Assembly (NCBI GenBank): GCA_034766995.1
Contig: CM068317.1
Location: forward strand, 49,500,425 to 49,564,424
DNA length: 64,000 nucleotides
DNA from: Acanthacorydalis orientalis
Lineage: Eukaryota > Arthropoda > Insecta > Megaloptera > Corydalidae
Direction: 5' to 3'
Shown: positions 58,790 to 64,000 of the stretch, in pieces
How positions within the stretch are numbered: the stretch's first letter is position 1
How the letters are laid out: each line of letters opens with the position of its first letter
Notes under the pieces: generated by a model
Database searches by the model: none
The model's input: only the letters and a program-made list of their open reading frames with translations
Told to the model about the DNA's origin: nothing
Position numbers and translations under genes: made by a program

Positions 58790-59220
58790 GAAATCCAGTC
58801 GAAATAGTTGTACGAGGGCCGCGTCGACGTCGTCGGCACGTCGAATCTCGGTACTAAATATCCCGGTCTGTGTCGTTCGAGTGCACGAACGTCCTGACGG
58901 TTCTGTAATTATCCTCGAGCCGTCGTCGCGCCGACGGAAATTTCATGCTTCATATTAATTTCGTATAGGCGGCTTGAAAGCTCGCGGGCGAAGGTCGCTC
59001 CAGGATAACAGCAATAACAATAATAATAATGTGTATAGAATCATACACGGCCGTTCGAGCGTTGCAATCTCCGCGCGGATTATGACGGTGCTGGATGTTA
59101 AACTAGGATAATACCTTTATTATATTCTAGATTATACATCCGTCGGCGGGACGGAGGGTCTGGGAAGTTTATTACTCGTTCTTGACGATTTGTAGAATGT
59201 ATAATTGAATCCGCGCTCGT
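58790..59220. promoter_or_regulatory. Candidate cis-regulatory block
   Basis: Non-repetitive, GC-balanced sequence with homeodomain-type cores (CTGTAATTATCC, CATATTAATTTCG) and a short (AAT)n. Inferred only. Confidence 0.3.
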
Positions 59221-59232
59221 TTGTGTGTGTAC

Positions 59233-59234
<2 letters not shown>

Positions 59235-59284
<50 letters not shown>
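59235..59284. repeat. (TA)n microsatellite
   Basis: A pure TA run. Confidence 0.95.
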
Positions 59285-59287
<3 letters not shown>

Positions 59288-59329
59288 ATCTAAACTTTTC
59301 TCCATCCTCCAATTTAATCTTTAATTTTT

Positions 59330-59760
59330 TAGGAGGTTGCATCGAAAGCCGCTATTTTTTGTGTTTTTTGAGCATTTATTTCAATAACAAAATATATGAA
59401 TACATTAATCAAAGTATTTTCATTCGGAAGCTATGAGTTTTTTCCACTTTTCTGGAAGAAGGCGAATTCCGTGACGAAATAATGGTCTATCTATCGAGCC
59501 AATCCATTCAGCAACCCAATTTTTGGCTTCTCTGTAGTTATAGAAATGTGTATCTTCCAACATATGTTTCATCGATCACAACAGATAATAATCGGTTAGA
59601 GCCAGGTCCGGAGAATACGTTGGGTTCGGGAAAACCTCCCATTCGAGCTCCATCAGTGATTATTTCACCCCACGTTGATATAACAAAATGGGGCCGAGTG
59701 TTGTCATGGAGAAGAAGCACTTTTCGGTGATTTGATGCAATTGGTGGTCGTTTTCGCATC
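59330..59760 (-). pseudogene. Mariner transposase, C-terminal half
   Basis: The minus strand reads NHRKVLLLHDNTRPHFV (second catalytic Asp) and GWEVFPNPTYSPDLALTDYY (shifted; third Asp). It continues FYNYREAKNWVAEWIGSIDR and RHGIRLLPEKWKKLIASE, all standard mariner blocks. Frames shift at least twice. The right end AGGTTGCATCGAAAGCCGC lies at about 59333. The N-terminal half is replaced by the hairpin at 59777. Confidence 0.8.
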
Positions 59761-59776
59761 AAATTATCATCAAATA

Positions 59777-59820
59777 CCTTGGTTGAAACAAGTGCAAAAA
59801 AGCACTTGTTTCAACCAAGG
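59777..59820. repeat. Perfect 19-bp inverted repeat, 6-base loop
   Basis: CCTTGGTTGAAACAAGTGC, loop AAAAAA, then GCACTTGTTTCAACCAAGG. All 19 pairs match. It lies directly at the 5' truncation edge of the mariner remnant. Confidence 0.9.
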
Positions 59821-59989
59821 AAAACTTCTGATGACTGAATTTTAGTGAGAAACGTTTACATTTCAAAATGGCATAAGAGACATCTATCACTGTCCACAGC
59901 ATATGCACCTAGAGCTATCTACACGTGAACAGCGGCTTTCAACGCAAGCTCCCATTATAGGCGACAGGTTTCAAATCGAATTACAACCT

Positions 59990-60430
59990 TGACTGAATCG
60001 ACGAACGCAATCGTGAAACTTTCTATAAACGCGGTATTAAAAAATCGACTTTCGGACGGACAGTGGCCCCCGTCGCTCGTCCCGTAACGATTTCTGGAAA
60101 AACAACGCTATCCGTTTTTAATTTCCTGCATACTCCATTACGGAGCACTTTCGATTCGAGTGTAATCCGACGATTAATACAAATTTCGAATCGGACTCCA
60201 GTCTTGCGAAAAGGGAAAAAAAAACAGAACATGTACGCGGGATGCAGACTCCTAGCGATTAATTAAAAACTTTTTCGACATCGAAATGAGCTTATTCCGT
60301 AATTATATTCCGTGATCGGTAGACTGGAAAAAAAACTGCTCGCAATATGAAAAATGTATCGAACAGATGCAAACGTATATAACTATTATGCGACGCGAGC
60401 AGCCTGTGTGTGTTTTTTTTCGTATCCGTT
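59990..60430. other. GC-richer island
   Basis: Balanced composition, no recognised gene. At 60571 ACACTGACCAAAAAGTTTC resembles a Tc1/mariner end, without a partner. Confidence 0.25.
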
Positions 60431-60939
60431 TATTATGAGGAGAGATTAAATTAATTTGAATTTTTTTTCATTCCGTTTGATCGTCGGTGTGAGTTTTACA
60501 ATATGATTAGACAGAATGAACAATGATTAAAACAACACTGTTCTGATAAAGAAGCATACATAGTACACTGACCAAAAAGTTTCAGGAATTTCTGTTTTAT
60601 AAGAATCGCTCAAGCCCAACGTTATAAAATTCTTTTAATGATACTTTTAGTAACCGTTACACTGTAATCTCTATAAAAAATATTACAATCTCTCAAATCA
60701 TCCATGAACAACTGATGTTTTCATCAACTAGTGTTTGGTGTGTTCGGTGAACTTTACAGTGTCTAAACAAATGTACATACTGTATTTTCTGAAACAAGGA
60801 ACCAAGGAGAATTGAAAAAAGTGCAGATTTAGACATCAGAATAAAATAATTCAAACGAAAGGAGTGTTCATCAGTAGGTTTATTTCGCTTTCTCTCTCTC
60901 TTAGAAGAAGTCTTATCGATTCGATTCGAGATTTTCTCA

Positions 60940-61345
60940 TGAAAACATTCCAACCGATTTGTAATCTTTATTAAAATCCGTTCTAAATAAAAAGCACGAG
61001 ACGATAAATCGCGTTTCGACCGTCGGCGTGCTCGGTACACCCGGTTCCGAACAACGAACGTCGATGAGACTGATTCGACGCCCGGCCGGAACAGTGAAGT
61101 GCGCGAATTCAAAATTATTGCGCGTGTAATAATAATGAACGGGCGCATTTTTATGCGAGCGGGCGTCAATATCCGCCCGGCCCTTTGACCTGGAAGCGAC
61201 ACTTACCGGGTTAAAATATTGCGGGCGGCGGTTCGAAAAAATTGTTATTTTCAACGACAAATTACCGTGGTGCGTTCGTGCGTTGAATAAAAATATGCAG
61301 ATTTGCGAGACGACGCCCACGCATAAACAACGCTGGTATAAATTC
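60940..61345. promoter_or_regulatory. Candidate cis-regulatory block
   Basis: GC-balanced, CpG-rich sequence with GCGCATTTTTATGCGAGCGG and CCCTTTGACCTGG. The minus strand has CCCG|GTAAGTGTCG at 61203, a good donor by sequence, but the upstream frame is unlike a protein. Regulatory rather than coding is my preference. Confidence 0.3.
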
Positions 61346-61494
61346 ACAATTTGTTTAATTTATAGAAATTAATTAGTGTTTTTTTTATATCTTAGATCCC
61401 ACCAATAAAACTCTAAGTGATAAATATTCGAGTATCAGAATATTGAAGAGAAGATAATTAGTCATTTCTGCATGTCAAATTTTACTCATAAATT

Positions 61495-62020
61495 CGTTAC
61501 CGTTTATGAGTTTTTTTTTTAATATCCGAACGTGTCATGTCCCTTAATTATCTCATTACTGTCCTGGTTGTCGCGACGTGACAATTTTTTTGACTTAAAC
61601 TGAAAAATCTAACACTTTTTGGTTAAATTCGTTATTTTCATTACAGGCAATGCCAGTTTTTCCAACTGATTTAATTACTCAAAAAAGAGCTTTATTTATA
61701 ACACAAAACCGTTTTTGAAAACACAGCTAGAAAAGAAAATATTCGTGTGAAAATTTTAAATATTTCAAAGTCGCAGCTGGAAAGTATTTCTACAATATTA
61801 AAAAGAAAAACAGTTAATCACATCTGTATATCAATTTGTTTGCTTTTAAATCCGTTATAGTTTATAAGGTTTGAATATCCAATCGTGTCATGTCTCTTAA
61901 TTATCTCATTATTGTCCTGGTTGTCACAACGAGACAGTTTTTGTGCCTTAAATTGAAATTCGAACGTTTTCATGACATTAAAAAACAAAATTCCAAGTTT
62001 GTTGTTTTTATTACAAGGAA
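61495..62020. repeat. Direct duplication, 353-bp offset
   Basis: AATATCCGAACGTGTCATGT, TTAATTATCTCATTACTGTC and CTGGTTGTCGCGACG at 61521 recur at 61874 with few changes. On the minus strand both copies read similar peptides (KKLSRRDNQDSNEIIKGHDT and QKLSRCDNQDNNEIIKRHDT), possibly a piece of a mobile-element gene. Confidence 0.75.
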
Positions 62021-62063
62021 TGATTTTTAGAAATGCTTCAAGAAAAATATGTTGATTATAATA

Positions 62064-62067
<4 letters not shown>

Positions 62068-62099
<32 letters not shown>
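62068..62099. repeat. (TA)n microsatellite
   Basis: A pure TA run. Confidence 0.95.
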
Positions 62100-62101
<2 letters not shown>

Positions 62102-62571
62102 ATAGAGAGGATATGCTTTTTCGAATAGCGTACATTGGAACAGTTAAGTCCCAGCAGAAAAATCTGTTTTTTTTTAGAATGAATAGTTGGGGTGAGGTTG
62201 TGGGAGAGAAACAAGACTCGAGCTCGCTTTGAGTGGCCCAAAAAGTAGATTTTAATAGAACTACAGTTATTTACAACCGAGTCTCGGCAACCGTTCATTC
62301 CATTTCCGAAAAAGTGAACACACGCACACAGACCATAAATGTTTTTCCATTAAAAACCGAGAATCGTGCGCGCGTCCAACGAACACTCATTGAGATTCAT
62401 GAGATACAATTCAATAAACCGTCTCGAAAAAATATCCGCTCGTAATTAAAACAAATTCACTGCACTTATTTAACGGAACGGATAAAAAAAAGAGACAGAG
62501 AGGAGAGCCGTGCCGTCGATCTTGTTTGTGGCGTTATTTTCACCGGAACTCGCGCAACGTTCGAGTAATGA

Positions 62572-62590
62572 CATTACTCGCGCGCGTCCG
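62572..62590. promoter_or_regulatory. Palindromic paired-class homeodomain-type site
   Basis: CGAGTAATG, A, CATTACTCG is a perfect 19-bp inverted repeat. Its core TAATGACATTA fits TAAT-N3-ATTA, the dimer site of paired-class homeodomains. It lies in a GC-richer island (62200-62720) without coding frames. Confidence 0.4.
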
Positions 62591-62828
62591 GAGAGCTCGA
62601 AGTCGCGACAACTGGAACTTTCGGAACAGTAGAGAGCTTTTCTATGGAGGGGCGGTGTCGAGTCACTGCTACCACGGCCACTTCGTCTCTTGTTGTACTT
62701 AAAAGCCGTATTAAAAACTGACGAATAATTAATGCGTTTCGGTAATATTAGAAGGAAAAGTTTCGAGTGAGCAGTGAATAAATCTTGTCCGATGTAAACA
62801 AAAATATCTACATTTAGAGCCAACAACC

Positions 62829-62863
62829 ATATATATAATATATATATATATATATTATATATT
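62829..62863. repeat. (TA)n-type palindromic tract
   Basis: TA runs broken by AATATA/TATATT, self-complementary. Confidence 0.9.
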
Positions 62864-63059
62864 ATCTAGATCAAAAATTTCGTGAATTTCGACATTGATC
62901 GTCTTCGTCTTCTCTATTACTTCTTGTAAAAATTTCTAGAAAATCAGACTTGTTTTTCTCTTTATTCATTTTTAAGGGTTTCTTAAGTTCACAAAACTAG
63001 TCTTATAAACAACTGTCGCAAAGAGTCCGCCTATAACATCTTACTTCAATACATTCAAC

Positions 63060-63187
63060 AGATAAATACACTGGGGGGGGGTGTAAATTCCCATAACAAC
63101 CACAGTGCCCAATTCTATGAATGTGTGTACACCTCAGTTCGTCAATTACTAGACGTGTTTACACGCCAATAGCACCGAAAGGGTTAA
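63060..63187. mobile_element. piggyBac-type right end
   Basis: ACACGCCAATAGCACCGAAA, GGG, TTAA (63184-63187). The form of the end fits piggyBac-type elements. A run of nine G lies at about 63073. No left end was identified. Confidence 0.4.
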
Positions 63188-63349
63188 AAGAACAGCCCAA
63201 ACTCAAAGTTATTTTTTCTAAATGCCCTTTAATTATTTGTAATTGTAAGCGGTTGAGAAAACTTTGAAGGCAACAAAATAAATGTCGATAAATCAAGTAT
63301 TTTTTGTGTTTATTTATTTGAAATTTACTGTAACTTTTTGATTCGGGTA

Positions 63350-63355
63350 ATATAG

Positions 63356-63403
<48 letters not shown>

Positions 63404-63409
63404 TTATAT
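63350..63409. repeat. (TA)n microsatellite
   Basis: A pure TA run with short edges. Confidence 0.95.
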
Positions 63410-63414
63410 CAATG

Positions 63415-64000
63415 GACTCAGGTCGATGCATTATCTCTGTTTTCACTATTTTTCGTAACATGTTCAAGTTCGTTCATTGTGAATATCCACTCGTATAGAA
63501 GTTGTTTCTATAATCAAAACTGATATACGTTTTAATAAAAGGTCACAGAATTCATAAAAATTAATGTGCACTCGTGTAAAGTTAATTGTCGGAAAGTTTG
63601 ACAGGATTTTAAAACAAGTTGAATAAAAAATGAGCTCGAGGCGGTGTACAAGTTTATCAACTGTACGAAAATATGTAAGTTCGTCGTCGGTGTTGTTATT
63701 GCGAATAAATCTCATGCGTCTCTTCGTCTGATCGTTAGTTTATTTTCGCGTTGTTCTGAACTTCTTATCTTTTCCTCTTTTCTCCTTTTTTCTTATCTTT
63801 TACTGGAAATCAGATCGAGATAGAGTTCTCTGCCTGTGTTTTCATTTCACTTGTTTTGATGAATTTTTCACTGAGGTCACAAATCAAAAATCAATTTCAA
63901 TCGAACGTTCAACGATTGGAATATTGGTATATTTTGATTATTATTTAGATATTGTAATACAATTCGGATACTTCTGGTAAACTTACTTCTACAAATATAC
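63415..64000. other. AT-rich stretch, nothing recognised
   Basis: GTAAGT motifs at 63676 (plus) and 63984 (minus) have weak upstream contexts, and no exon is supported. Confidence 0.4.

Noticed and set aside
61203..61208. Minus-strand GTAAGT after CCCG
   Set aside because: A good donor motif, but the upstream sequence has no start context, promoter or protein-like frame. Kept only as part of a candidate regulatory block.
60693..61347. Overlapping minus-strand frames of 169 and 136 codons
   Set aside because: Two different frames are open in the same island and neither resembles a protein. Composition explains them.
63676..63681. Plus-strand GTAAGT after a 15-codon frame from an ATG
   Set aside because: The upstream context AAATAT is poor, and no promoter or conservation evidence is visible.

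Overview
This window is AT-rich eukaryotic DNA, most likely from an arthropod and probably an insect. The evidence is GT-AG splice signals, the absence of bacterial gene spacing, and a dense load of decayed transposons of insect-typical types: several mariner lineages, Tc1-like, piggyBac-like with TTAA target sites, hAT, RTE-clade and LINE-type retroelements. I see no tRNA, rRNA, CRISPR array or operon. I recognise no complete protein-coding gene. Almost all long reading frames are chance frames, and those made of repeated Tyr-Ile come from (TA)n microsatellites.

The best host-gene evidence is on the minus strand. At 38.1 kb a TATA box lies next to a GAGA-rich stretch and is followed about 60 bases later by a strong splice donor. 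At 35.76 kb there is a matching acceptor and a 91-base exon. That exon carries an in-frame stop, a strong-context ATG, 14 codons (MDASKKIPVTTEPQ plus one base) and a perfect GTAAGT donor. A second minus-strand TATA promoter with an initial coding exon (MADEAQDGGT...) lies at 29.8-30.04 kb. The simplest reading is that the window is the 5' part of a large minus-strand gene, with alternative promoters and most coding exons beyond base 1. I could not identify the product.

Region by region: 0-10 kb has mariner and Tc1 remnants, an internally deleted mariner with both ends (7.6-8.0 kb) and a piggyBac-type MITE (9.2-9.4 kb). 12-15 kb has a tandem array of about 160-bp units split by a 5'-truncated LINE with a 14-bp target duplication, followed by an RTE-clade fragment. 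15-23 kb has five mariner remnants, including a head-to-head composite. 26-29.6 kb has two further diverged tandem arrays. 30-31.3 kb is a piggyBac-like pseudogene. 32-46 kb mixes the putative gene 5' end with mariner and piggyBac pieces. 47-55 kb has two more tandem arrays, a hAT MITE and a TA-flanked Tc1-like element lying between two (TA)n tracts. 57-64 kb has piggyBac-type ends, a mariner remnant with a perfect 19-bp hairpin, and a direct duplication.

Two patterns cross the whole window. First, roughly 35 or more (TA)n tracts occur, several of which abut Tc1/mariner terminal repeats exactly. Second, GC-richer islands of 200-500 bases without repeats or coding frames, often rich in homeodomain-type ATTA/TAAT cores, sit in the AT-rich background. 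They look like non-coding conserved or regulatory blocks, but this needs alignment to related species.
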